Source: DASXRA01 sp036502575
Lineage (GTDB): Bacteria; Actinomycetota; Actinomycetes; Mycobacteriales; Jatrophihabitantaceae
Assembly: GCA_036502575.1 (NCBI GenBank)
Contig: DASXYL010000061.1
Span: forward strand, 1 to 64,000
DNA length: 64,000 nucleotides
Direction: 5' to 3'
Below, piece by piece: positions 50,423 through 58,699 of this stretch (within the stretch, counting starts at the first letter, position 1; each line of letters opens with the position of its first letter). The translations under genes and the position numbers were made by a program. The notes under the pieces were generated by a model, which saw nothing but the letters and a program-made list of their open reading frames with translations, was not told the origin of the DNA and searched no databases.

Positions 50423-51724
50423 ATGACCTGGGACTTCACCGTCGAGCCTGAGTTTCAGGAACTCCTGGATTGGGCCGACGCATTCGTCACCGACAAGGTG
50501 TACAAGCTCGACGTACTCTGGCCGCACGACACGTACCGGCCGCTCACCGAGGAGCAGCGACGGGTGACCGACCAGCTCAAGCAGCAGGTGCGCGACAAGG
50601 GGCTGTGGGCCTGCCACCTCGGTCCCGAACTCGGTGGCCAGGGTTACGGCCAGCTCAAACTGGGCCTGCTGAACGAGATCCTCGGCAAGTCCATCTGGGG
50701 GCCCAGGATCTTCGGGACGCAGGCTCCGGACACCGGCAACGCCGAGATCATCGCCCACTACGGCACGCCCGAGCAGAAGCGGCAGTACCTGGAGCCACTG
50801 TTGGAGGGCGACATCGTCTCCTGCTTCTCGATGACCGAACCGCAGGGCGGCGCGGACCCCGGGGTGTTCACCACCCGAGCAGTGCGCGACGGCGACGGAT
50901 GGGCCATCAACGGCGAGAAGTTCTTCTCGTCCAATGCCCGATGGGCCAGCTTCTTCATCGTCATGGCGGTCACGAACCCCGGCGCGAGCGTCAACAAGCG
51001 GATGTCCATGTTCCTCGTCCCGGCCGAGACGCCAGGGATCGAGATCGTCCGCAACCTCGCGCACTTCGGCGAACCCGCCGACGACGGCAGCGAGGCGTTG
51101 ATCCGCTACAACGACGTCCGCGTACCTGCGAGCGCGATGCTCGGCGGCGAGGGCGACGCGTTCGGCGTGGCGCAGACCCGGCTCGGCGGTGGCCGCGTGC
51201 ACCATGCGATGCGCTCGGTCGGCAACGCCCAACGCTGCCTCGACATGATGGCCGAGCGAGCCTTGTCACGCACCACCAAGGGTGAGCTGCTCGGTGAGAA
51301 GCAGGCTGTGCAGAACATGATCGCGGACTCGTACGTGGAGATCCAGCAGTTCCGGTTGCTGGTCATGTACACCGCATGGCAGATCGACAAGTACCAGGAC
51401 TACCAGCGCGTCCGTAAGGACATCGCCGCGATCAAGGTGCAGACACCGCGGGTGCTGGAGGCCGTGGCCCGGCGGGCTATTCAGATCCACGGCGCGCTCG
51501 GCACTACCTACGATCTGCCGTTGACCCGCATGTACGCGAGCGGGGTGATGCTCGCCCTGGCCGACGGTCCGACCGAGGTACACCAGACCACGGTGGCGCG
51601 CCAGGTGCTGCGCGACTACACGGCCGCGCCCGGCATGTGGCCCAGCGAGCACATCCCCTCGCGCCGCGCCGAGGCGGAAGCCGCGCTACTCGGCCCGACT
51701 CCCGAGTTCGCCAACGGACGCTGA
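50423..51724 (+). CDS. Acyl-CoA dehydrogenase (433 aa)
   Basis: Flavin-dependent acyl-CoA dehydrogenase: N-terminal helices (WDFTVEPEFQELLDWADAF, GLWACHLGPELGGQGYGQ), FAD-binding middle (FSMTEPQGGADPG, WAINGEKFFSSNARWASF), and the C-terminal helices with GGGRVHHAMRSVGNAQRCL, HGALGTTYDLPL and DGPTEVHQTTVARQVL. The sequence resembles the larger FadE-type enzymes (about 430 residues). The ATG has GAGGAG upstream. It is the fourth gene of the catabolic run and would perform the first oxidation of the acyl-CoA. Confidence 0.9.
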   Translation: MTWDFTVEPEFQELLDWADAFVTDKVYKLDVLWPHDTYRPLTEEQRRVTDQLKQQVRDKGLWACHLGPELGGQGYGQLKLGLLNEILGKSIWGPRIFGTQAPDTGNAEIIAHYGTPEQKRQYLEPLLEGDIVSCFSMTEPQGGADPGVFTTRAVRDGDGWAINGEKFFSSNARWASFFIVMAVTNPGASVNKRMSMFLVPAETPGIEIVRNLAHFGEPADDGSEALIRYNDVRVPASAMLGGEGDAFGVAQTRLGGGRVHHAMRSVGNAQRCLDMMAERALSRTTKGELLGEKQAVQNMIADSYVEIQQFRLLVMYTAWQIDKYQDYQRVRKDIAAIKVQTPRVLEAVARRAIQIHGALGTTYDLPLTRMYASGVMLALADGPTEVHQTTVARQVLRDYTAAPGMWPSEHIPSRRAEAEAALLGPTPEFANGR

Positions 51725-51799
51725 GGGCACAAGTCTCTGAACACAGAGGTAGGCAACCTATGACTGTCGAGACGCCGTGAGCCGGAAGGAGACCGTCTG

Positions 51800-52783
51800 A
51801 TGCGTGCCGCGCGCACCGTGACCTACGGCCCACCGGAATTGCTGACCGTCGAGACGGTGCCCGATCCCGAACCGGGTCCCGGCGAGGTCGTCGTCGACGT
51901 CGCCGCGGCAGCCGTCAACTTCCCCGATCTGCTGATCATGAACGGCGGCTACCAGGTGAGATTGCCGCTGCCGCTGACGCCCGGTTCGGAGTTCGCGGGC
52001 ACGGTCGGCGGGCTCGGCGCCGGCGTAACCGGACTGCGGCGTGGCGATCGGGTCGCCGGCGCCATGGCGGTCGGTGCGTTCGCCGAGCGAGTCGCCGTAT
52101 CCGCGGACTCGCTGTGGCGAGTGCCGGACGGTTCCGACCTCTGCGATGCTGCGGCCTTTCGCGTCACTTACCTGACTTCCTACCACGCGCTCCGGAGCGT
52201 GGCCGCCGTGCAGTCGCAGGACTGGGTGGTCGTACTCGGCGCCGGCGGCGGAGTGGGTCTCGCCGCCGTGGACATCGCCAAGCTGCTCGGCGCGCGCGTG
52301 ATCGCCGCCGCGTCGAACGCACAGAAGCTCGCCGTGTGCCGCGACCGGGGCGCCGACGAAGTCGTCGACTACGAGCACGAGGACCTCAAGGAACGGATCA
52401 AGGCGATCACCGGCGTCGGTGCGGACGTCGTCATCGATCCGGTCGGCGGCCGATACTCCGAGCCGGCTCTGCGCGCCTTGGCCTGGGGTGGACGCTTCGT
52501 GTGCCTCGGCTTCGCGTCCGCCGAGATCCCGCGGATCCCGCTGAACCTGGTGTTGCTCAAGGGCGTGATCGTCAAGGGCGTCGAGATCCGCACGTTCACC
52601 GATCACCGTCCGACCGAAGCGGCTCGCGACGAGGCCGAACTGTTCGAGCACTTCGCCGCCGGGCGGTTGCGGCCGTACATCAGCGCCCGCTTCACGCTCG
52701 ACGAGGTGGTGCCCGCGCTGCAAGCCGTTCAGAATCGTAAGGTCATCGGCAAGGTCATAATTACGATGAATCACCTTGCCTAG
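51800..52783 (+). CDS. NADPH:quinone oxidoreductase/zinc-less MDR family protein (327 aa)
   Basis: Medium-chain reductase fold without the zinc-binding cysteines: PGEVVVDVAAAAVNFPDLLI, PGSEFAGTVGGLGAGV, the nucleotide motif VLGAGGGVGLAAVDIAKLLG and DVVIDPVGGRYSEPALRAL. Members reduce quinones or enoyl compounds with NADPH. The ATG has AAGGAG upstream. It closes the 47.6-52.8 kb gene run and is followed by a convergent short lipoprotein-like frame sharing stop-codon bases. Confidence 0.88.
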   Translation: MRAARTVTYGPPELLTVETVPDPEPGPGEVVVDVAAAAVNFPDLLIMNGGYQVRLPLPLTPGSEFAGTVGGLGAGVTGLRRGDRVAGAMAVGAFAERVAVSADSLWRVPDGSDLCDAAAFRVTYLTSYHALRSVAAVQSQDWVVVLGAGGGVGLAAVDIAKLLGARVIAAASNAQKLAVCRDRGADEVVDYEHEDLKERIKAITGVGADVVIDPVGGRYSEPALRALAWGGRFVCLGFASAEIPRIPLNLVLLKGVIVKGVEIRTFTDHRPTEAARDEAELFEHFAAGRLRPYISARFTLDEVVPALQAVQNRKVIGKVIITMNHLA

Positions 52784-52881
52784 CAGGGCACGATCGCCGC
52801 GAGTGGCGGGTCCGCTGCCGGGCAGCCGGCCAGCACGACGCTCGCCGCGACCGGAGCCAGGAGTCGGATACCGCGCACCAT
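52780..52881 (-). CDS. Possible very short lipoprotein (33 aa)
   Basis: From ATG 52881 the frame encodes MVRGIRLLAPVAASVVLAGC followed by 13 residues and stops at 52780, overlapping the stop of the forward reductase gene. The segment has a positively charged start, a hydrophobic core and a lipobox LAGC. GAAGGA lies about ten bases upstream. The mature part (CPAADPPLAAIVPC) is only 14 residues, so it may be a remnant of a longer lipoprotein gene. The remainder of the 300-base gap between flanking genes holds nothing recognised. Confidence 0.4.
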   Translation of the reverse strand: MVRGIRLLAPVAASVVLAGCPAADPPLAAIVPC

Positions 52882-53084
52882 GACTGTGTAGTCCTTCGGA
52901 GCGGTCGAGAAGTTCCACCGGCCCGTTGATAAGTGACCCGAGCCATAGCCGATCGCGGGAACTCGACCGGCCCCCACGGCGACCAATAAGACGTGATCTA
53001 TTTGCCGATGGCGACGCTTCAGCGTCTCCTATCTACGCACGTCACGCTCGGGGCTATGCCCCACCTCGTGTTACGAGACAGTCG

Positions 53085-54017
53085 ATGAGCCCGAAGGGTC
53101 GAGGTCCCGCGCCCCAGCCGGGCCCGAGACAGACCACTAGCCCGACCGCCGCGCAGAAGCGGTTGGCCGCCCAACGCGCCCTCGCCGGCGCGGCCAGCGC
53201 GCGGGCCGCCCGCCGGCGCCGGCTCATGACCGTGCTGGCTCCCGTGGCAGTCGTCATCGCTGTGGTGGCGATCCTCGTCGCGGTCAAGGTCGCGTCCGGA
53301 TCAAGCGGACCCAAGTCCGGAGTCAAGGCCGCAACCGCGGCGCAGTCGGTGGCCGCCGCCGTGACCGGCGTCCCGCTGGCCGTGCTGGACAAGATCGGCA
53401 CCGGCGACGTGGCGACGCCGCCCACGGCGCTCACCGGTTCACCGCTCAGTGCGGACGGAAAGCCGCGCATCCTGTTCGTGGGCGCCGAGTGGTGCCCGTA
53501 CTGCGCCGCCGAGCGGTGGCCGCTGGCTATCGCGCTGTCCCGGTTCGGCACGCTCACCGGCCTCGGCGAGGTGTCCTCCTCGCCCAGCGACGTGTACCCC
53601 AACACCGCGACCCTCACCCTGCACGGCTCGAGCTACTCCAGCCAATACCTCAGCCTGACGGCCAAGGAGATCTACAGCAACCAGGCATCCGGCAACTCCT
53701 ATCAACCGCTCGACACGCTCGACGCGGCCGACCAGGCACTGTTCACGTCGGTGGGTAAAGGCTCGTTCCCATTCATCGACATCGGCGGCAAATACTTGAT
53801 CTCCGGCGCCAGCTACGATCCCGCCACGTTGGAAGGCAAGACCCAGGCCCAGATCGCCGCCGCCTTGTCCGACTCGTCCTCGCCCATCGCCAAGGCCGTC
53901 GACGGTTCGGCCAACGTGATCACCGCGGCCCTGTGCACGCTCACCGGCAACAAACCGGCCGCGGTGTGCACGTCGCCGGGCGTCGCCGCCGCCGCGGCCG
54001 CGCTGCCCAGTCCCTGA
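53085..54017 (+). CDS. DUF929/thioredoxin-like membrane-anchored protein (310 aa)
   Basis: A Pro/Arg-rich cytoplasmic start is followed by one membrane helix (about 48-70) and an external domain with a thioredoxin-type CxxC, AEWCPYCAAERW (Cys137, Cys140). The strand before (RILFVGAEWC), the FPFIDIGGKYLISGASY cis-Pro-like region and a C-terminal Cys pair (about 284 and 293) fit DUF929 proteins. It is three bases before the VKOR gene, so the pair would be an electron-transfer couple making disulfide bonds outside the cell. The ATG at 53085 has a weak ribosome site. Confidence 0.88.
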   Translation: MSPKGRGPAPQPGPRQTTSPTAAQKRLAAQRALAGAASARAARRRRLMTVLAPVAVVIAVVAILVAVKVASGSSGPKSGVKAATAAQSVAAAVTGVPLAVLDKIGTGDVATPPTALTGSPLSADGKPRILFVGAEWCPYCAAERWPLAIALSRFGTLTGLGEVSSSPSDVYPNTATLTLHGSSYSSQYLSLTAKEIYSNQASGNSYQPLDTLDAADQALFTSVGKGSFPFIDIGGKYLISGASYDPATLEGKTQAQIAAALSDSSSPIAKAVDGSANVITAALCTLTGNKPAAVCTSPGVAAAAAALPSP

Positions 54018-54020
54018 ACC

Positions 54021-54458
54021 ATGCCCTCGACACGCCACAGCGGGCTGGCCTCACTGGTCGTCGCCCTGGCCGGTCTCGCCGTGTCGGCCTTCCTCACCGT
54101 CGAGCACTTCTCGTCCAGCACGACCCTGGCCTGTCCCGAGTCGGCGACGATCAACTGCCAGAAGGTCACGACCAGCCATTGGTCGCATCTGGGTCCCATC
54201 CCGGTGGCGGTGCTTGGGCTGGTCTTCTTCGCTGCCATGTCCGCGCTGTGCGTCCCGCCGGTCTGGCGGCGGCGGGCCCTCGATCCGGCGCGGGTCGGCG
54301 GCGCGGCGCTCGGCGTGGTCACGGCGCTGGTCCTCGTCTGGATCGAGCTGTTCCGCATCGACGCCATCTGCCTGTGGTGCACCGCCGTACACGTGTGTTC
54401 GCTCGTCTTGCTGGGCACGGTGTTGTGGACCACCAGCGCCGTCCGCGCCCGGTCCTGA
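54021..54458 (+). CDS. Vitamin K epoxide reductase (VKOR)-family protein (145 aa)
   Basis: A four-helix membrane protein with the VKOR Cys set: loop Cys38 and Cys46 (LACPESATINCQ) and the active-site pair Cys117/Cys120 (ICLWCTAVH). It would pass electrons from the adjacent thioredoxin-like domain to a quinone, replacing DsbB. The ATG at 54021 follows the preceding stop by three bases. The family and partner order is well known in actinomycetes, although the fused VKOR-thioredoxin form is also common. Confidence 0.9.
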   Translation: MPSTRHSGLASLVVALAGLAVSAFLTVEHFSSSTTLACPESATINCQKVTTSHWSHLGPIPVAVLGLVFFAAMSALCVPPVWRRRALDPARVGGAALGVVTALVLVWIELFRIDAICLWCTAVHVCSLVLLGTVLWTTSAVRARS

Positions 54459-54566
54459 ATCCGATCAGCCGTCGACGGCTCAGCGCTCGAGTATGACCGT
54501 TATAGGGTCAATTGGACGATCGAGCAAGCACTCGCGCACGTTGATCCACGGATCTGGAGGATCTTG

Positions 54567-55468
54567 GTGCGGAGTGGGTGTACGCCCGGCCGTGCACGCC
54601 GAGGCTCGGGTGGGCGCCGTGCCTGCGTCACAGCGATTGACCACTCAGGTGTGGCTGAGGCCGGATCTCGCCGGCGCCGAGCGGCTCGCCAGCGCAGTTG
54701 CTACGCCGGGCAACGCCGAGTTCCATCGCTACCTGAGCCCGAGCGTCTACACGGCCCGGTTCGGCGCATACCGTGCACACGATCGACGTGCGGGCGTCGG
54801 CCGAAGGCGTCGGCCTGTACTTCTCGTCCGGCGACACGACTGGCCTGACGGCGACCGCCTCGGACCGCCGGCGGCGGGACCAGCTCGGAGTACGCGCAGC
54901 CCGGCTATCAGCGAGGTGCCGTGCCCGCGTCGATGTCGCGGGTGCGCATCTACAACCGAGTGGCCAACGGCCGGGCCGTGCCCGATATCGCGGCCGACGC
55001 TGATCTCGACACCGGCATGCTGACGGGCTACATCGACACGGACAGCAGCGGCCGGCCCGGGCGCTACCGGACGCAGGTCAACGCGGGGACGAGCCTGGCC
55101 TGCCTGCTGATCGCCGGTCTGGTCGCCGACGCACAACAGGGCCGACCGATCAGCTTCGGATTCATCAACCCGCTGCTCTACCGCCTGTCCGGCACGCCGG
55201 CATTCCGCGACGTCCGGCCGATCAGCAAGTCGACGCCCCAGCAGAACCGGGCCGCCTACCTTCCGGCCGACGACACGTTCAGCCCGAGCGTCGACGTCTT
55301 CGACGTCCAAGACCGCGCCCAGACCGATCAGGTGACCGCCAAGGCTACGACACGATGCCCGGCGTCGGCACGCCGAACGGAGCCGCCTTCATCACTGGGC
55401 TGCGCCACCACGTCGCCGGTGACTGGCGTGGACTCAGCCGGCCAGGTACTGCGTGGCGAATCCGGTGA
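54567..55468 (+). pseudogene. Decayed S53 (kumamolisin-type) serine peptidase gene
   Basis: At least four S53 pieces lie in different frames. From GTG 54567 (GGAGG upstream): PASQRLTTQVWLRPDLAGAE and FHRYLSPSVYTARFG, the activation-domain pro-region, to about 54770. Then SAEGVGLYFSSGD to about 54862, and GYQRGAVPASMSRVRIYNRV, PDIAADADLDTG and NAGTSLACLLIAGLVADAQQ (with the catalytic-Ser GTSxA) to about 55345. Finally GYDTMPGVGTPNGAAFITGL to the stop at 55468. The region with the catalytic Glu/Asp and much of the activation domain are missing. It cannot give an active peptidase. Confidence 0.85.
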
Positions 55469-55529
55469 CTAGCCCGTTTTCTTCCCGGTCCTGATAGCGT
55501 CCGAAAGCCGAAGCTCGGAGGTGCCGTCC

Positions 55530-56078
55530 GTGGTTGCTTCACCTTCCCTGCCGCCGGTGCTCGTGTTGATGGGCGTGTCGGGGTGTGGCAAGTCGACGGT
55601 CGCCGCGCTACTCGCCGGGCGGCTGGCCTGGGACTTCGAGGAGGGCGACGAGCTGCATCCGCCGGCCAATATCGCGAAGATGGCGACCGGACACCCTCTG
55701 GACGACGAGGACCGCAAGCCGTGGCTGGAGCGGGTCGCCGCCTGGATCCGCGAACGCACTGACACCGGGCGACCGGGAATCATCACCTGCTCGGCACTGA
55801 AGCGGAGCTATCGCGACGTCCTGCGGGCCGACCGCGTCGTATTCGTCTACCTGGCCGGCACGCGTGAGCAGATCGCGAAGCGGTTGGCGGCGCGGCACGG
55901 CCATTTCATGCCGGCGGCACTACTCGATTCGCAGTTCGCCGACCTGGAACCGCCGACACCGGACGAGAACGAGATCACCGTGGACATCTCCGCCGGCGGT
56001 TCGGCCCTGGCCGATCAGATCGTCGTTCGACTGCAGCTGAGGCCCTCCGCGTCGCGCCAAGGCGACGCCGAGGTATGA
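55530..56078 (+). CDS. gntK: Gluconokinase (182 aa)
   Basis: A small P-loop kinase with LMGVSGCGKSTVAALLAGRL (Walker A), FEEGDELHPPANIAKMATGH (gluconate-site region typical of GntK), DDEDRKPWLERVAAWI and ITCSALKRSYRDVLR, the standard gluconokinase sequence. It phosphorylates gluconate to 6-phosphogluconate with ATP. GTG 55530 has GGAG nine bases upstream; GTG 55521 is an alternative. Its stop overlaps the permease start by ATGA. Together they form a gluconate uptake and activation pair. No GntR regulator is nearby. Confidence 0.92.
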   Translation: MVASPSLPPVLVLMGVSGCGKSTVAALLAGRLAWDFEEGDELHPPANIAKMATGHPLDDEDRKPWLERVAAWIRERTDTGRPGIITCSALKRSYRDVLRADRVVFVYLAGTREQIAKRLAARHGHFMPAALLDSQFADLEPPTPDENEITVDISAGGSALADQIVVRLQLRPSASRQGDAEV

Positions 56079-57484
56079 ACGCGCTCGCGGCGGCCGCCGC
56101 ATCCACCGAACCGTGGGCCGCTCACGACACCCGGCTCTCCCTGGTGACCCTCGGCGGTATCGCGGTCATCGTGCTGCTCATCGTCTTGCTGAAGATGCAT
56201 CCGTTCCTGGCGCTCATTGCCGGGTCGGCGTTCGTCGGGCTGGCCGCGGGCATACCCCTGCCGAAGATCATCTCCAACTTCGAGTCCGGCGTCGGCTCCA
56301 CCCTGCAAGAGGTCGGTCTGCTCATCGCCCTCGGCGCGATGCTCGGCAAGCTGCTCGCCGACTCCGGTGGCGCCGACCGAGTCATCGACAAGCTTCTGAG
56401 CAAGGCATCGCCGACGTTGCTGCCCTGGGCGATGGGCTTGGTCGCGATCATCATCGGCATCCCCATGTTCTTCGAGATCGGCCTGGTGCTGCTGCTGCCG
56501 GTGATCGTCCTGGTAGCACACCGTTCCGGACTGCGCCTGATGCGCATCGCGATCCCGGCGCTGGCCGGACTGTCCGTGCTACACGGACTCATCCCGCCGC
56601 ACCCGGGCCCGCTGATCGCGATCGCCGCCGTACACGCACAACTCGGTACGACCCTCGCCCTCGGCATCCTCGTCGCCGTGCCCACCGTGATCATCTGTGG
56701 CCCCTTGCTCTCGGTTCTGATCACCCGGCTCGTCCCCGTCAACGCACCGGCGGTAGCCGGCGGCGTCGACACCGTGTCGGCCAAGACCCAGCACGATGAA
56801 GTCAAGCGTCCGCCGTCGTTCGGCGTGACCTTGGCGACGATCTTGTTTCCGGTCGCGCTCATGCTGTCCAAGGCGCTCGCCGACATCGTCTGGAACTCCG
56901 ACAAGCACCCACCGATGGCCCGCACGATCTTCGACTTCATCGGCGAACCCTTGGTCGCGATGACCCTCGCCGTCGGCCTCGCGATGATCACCTTCGGCTA
57001 CGCGGTAGGGCTCGACGGGTCGAAGGTCTCGGCCCGTATCAGCGCAAGCGTCGGCCCGGTTGCCTCCGTCATCCTCATCGTCGGCGCGGGCGGTGGATTC
57101 AAACAGACGCTCATTGGTGCGGGTGTCGGCGACTCGGTGGCCAAGTTCGCGAACAGCGCCCACCTGTCCGTGCTGATACTCGGCTATCTCGTCGCGGTCG
57201 CGCTACGTCTCGCAACCGGATCGGCCACCGTCGCCACCATCACGGCCGCCGGAATCGTCGCGCCACTCGCCGGCTCGCTCAGCCCGACCCACCTCGCCCT
57301 GTTAGCGTTGATCATCGGCGCCGGCTCGCTGTTCCTGTCGCACGTCAACGACGCCGGGTTCTGGCTGGTGAAGGAATCCTTCGGCCTGACCGTGGGCCAG
57401 ACGTTCAAGTCCTGGTCGGTCATGGAAACCGCGGTCTCCGTCGTCGCATTCGGCTTCATCATGCTGTTGTCAACAGTCCTGTAG
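56075..57484 (+). CDS. gntP: Gluconate:H+ symporter, GntP family (469 aa)
   Basis: A twelve-helix transporter with GntP family motifs: HPFLALIAGSAFVGLAAGIP, ALGAMLGKLLADSGGADRVI, HGLIPPHPGPLIAIAAVHAQ (GPLxA-type loop), VGAGGGFKQTLIGAGVGD, RLATGSATVATITAAGIVAP and NDAGFWLVKESFGLTV. It carries gluconate into the cell with protons. The start overlaps the gluconokinase stop by four bases. No separate promoter was seen. Confidence 0.93.
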   Translation: MNALAAAAASTEPWAAHDTRLSLVTLGGIAVIVLLIVLLKMHPFLALIAGSAFVGLAAGIPLPKIISNFESGVGSTLQEVGLLIALGAMLGKLLADSGGADRVIDKLLSKASPTLLPWAMGLVAIIIGIPMFFEIGLVLLLPVIVLVAHRSGLRLMRIAIPALAGLSVLHGLIPPHPGPLIAIAAVHAQLGTTLALGILVAVPTVIICGPLLSVLITRLVPVNAPAVAGGVDTVSAKTQHDEVKRPPSFGVTLATILFPVALMLSKALADIVWNSDKHPPMARTIFDFIGEPLVAMTLAVGLAMITFGYAVGLDGSKVSARISASVGPVASVILIVGAGGGFKQTLIGAGVGDSVAKFANSAHLSVLILGYLVAVALRLATGSATVATITAAGIVAPLAGSLSPTHLALLALIIGAGSLFLSHVNDAGFWLVKESFGLTVGQTFKSWSVMETAVSVVAFGFIMLLSTVL

Positions 57485-57652
57485 TCAGACACGCTCATCC
57501 TGCTCGGCGTATACAGCCATGCTGGCTAATAACCGCTGCTGCTGCGCCCCAGCCCGGCCATCGCGGCTGCGGACCGGTCAAGTCAGACGCTCTACGGGGC
57601 AAGTAGTCCGTGCAACCTACCCTCGCGCTTCCGGCCGTGCGCTGCATAACGT

Positions 57653-57680
57653 GACAGTCACTGTCCTGTCCTGTCCTGTC
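57653..57680. repeat. Palindrome and CTGTC pentanucleotide repeat before DUF4389 gene
   Basis: GACAGT-C-ACTGTC (57653-57665) is a perfect six-base inverted repeat. CTGTC is repeated four times at 57661-57680 and overlaps its right arm. It sits 23 bases before the ATG at 57704, so it is in the leader or promoter. Repeat-length change would alter spacing there. Function unknown. Confidence 0.7.
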
Positions 57681-57703
57681 CTGTCGTTCGGAAGGAGCGC
57701 GCA

Positions 57704-58330
57704 ATGCAACCAACGACGACCTATCCCGTGCAATTCGCAGTCGACTACCCGGATCGAGTGCTGAATCGGGTGACGTCGGCCTTCCGCATCATCGTCGTCA
57801 TCCCCATCGCGATCGTGCTCGGTGCGGTATCCGGCGGCGGATGGCACTTGTCAGCGGGCGGATGGGGCGGGGCGGGTGCCGGTGGCTTACTCGTCCTTGC
57901 GCCGCTGCTGATGATCCTGTTCCGCCAGAAGTACCCTCGATGGTGGTTCGACTGGAACCTCGAGCTGCAGCGATTCGGGAACCGCGTCGGCGTCTATCTT
58001 GCGCTGATGGACGACCGCTACCCGTCCACCGATGATCATCAGTCTGTGCACCTCGACTACACCTACCCCGACGCGAAGCGCGACCTGAACCGGTGGCTTC
58101 CGCTGGTGAAGTGGTTCCTCGCCATCCCCCACTACATCGTGTTGCTATTGCTGGACGTTGCCCTGATCGTGGTGGTCATCGTCGCCTGGTTCGCGATCCT
58201 GTTCACCGGGCGGTATCCGCGAGGCATCTTCGATTTCGTCGAGGGCGTCATCCGCTGGCACAACCGCGTGATCGCCTACGCATTCGTCCTGATCACCGAC
58301 CGATACCCACCATTCAGCCTCGCGGCATAA
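57704..58330 (+). CDS. DUF4389 membrane protein (208 aa)
   Basis: Two DUF4389 units: YPVQFAVDYPDRVLNRVTSA with the first helix pair, and RDLNRWLPLVKWFLAIPHYI with the second, each followed by a helix and the RYPxxxFDF/RYP signature (KYPRWWFDWNLE, RYPRGIFDFVEG). Four hydrophobic helices. Function unknown. The ATG has AAGGAG upstream and lies just downstream of the CTGTC repeat, so it probably has its own promoter. The 219 bases before it hold no gene. Confidence 0.88.
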   Translation: MQPTTTYPVQFAVDYPDRVLNRVTSAFRIIVVIPIAIVLGAVSGGGWHLSAGGWGGAGAGGLLVLAPLLMILFRQKYPRWWFDWNLELQRFGNRVGVYLALMDDRYPSTDDHQSVHLDYTYPDAKRDLNRWLPLVKWFLAIPHYIVLLLLDVALIVVVIVAWFAILFTGRYPRGIFDFVEGVIRWHNRVIAYAFVLITDRYPPFSLAA

Positions 58331-58381
58331 CAGGATTTCGCCCGACAGCAGCGCGAGTCCGACTTAGCAACGTCGCGTGCT

Positions 58382-58699
58382 TTACAACGTGCGGCGCGCG
58401 ACCCGTTTGCGGCGCAGTGTGGAAACCATCTCCTGCACGGACACGACGACCACCACGTAACCGACTACGCCTACCGCGATGCCGACGCCGCTGTTGGCGT
58501 GCACTCCGATCAACAGCACGGTCAGTCCGGTCAGTAGCAGGCTTACGTCGGCGAGCAACTGGCCGCCCGAAGACGACCCGGTGGTCCATCCGGGGTGTGT
58601 CCTCGCTCCCCGAAGCGAGGCCGTGAGTCGGGGACTGTCCAGGTTGAGGGTGTACTCGATCTCATCCAGCGCGCGCTGCTCCTCATCCGATAGCGACAT
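58382..58699 (-). CDS. DUF3040 membrane protein (105 aa)
   Basis: The opening MSLSDEEQRALDEIE is the conserved start of DUF3040 proteins, followed by two hydrophobic helices (LLADVSLLLTGLTVLLIGVH and GVGIAVGVVGYVVVVVS). The ATG at 58699 overlaps the preceding DUF998 stop in TGATG, so translation is coupled; the GTG at 58702 is possible. Function is unknown. The family is common in actinomycetes, as small integral membrane proteins. Confidence 0.88.
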   Translation of the reverse strand: MSLSDEEQRALDEIEYTLNLDSPRLTASLRGARTHPGWTTGSSSGGQLLADVSLLLTGLTVLLIGVHANSGVGIAVGVVGYVVVVVSVQEMVSTLRRKRVARRTL

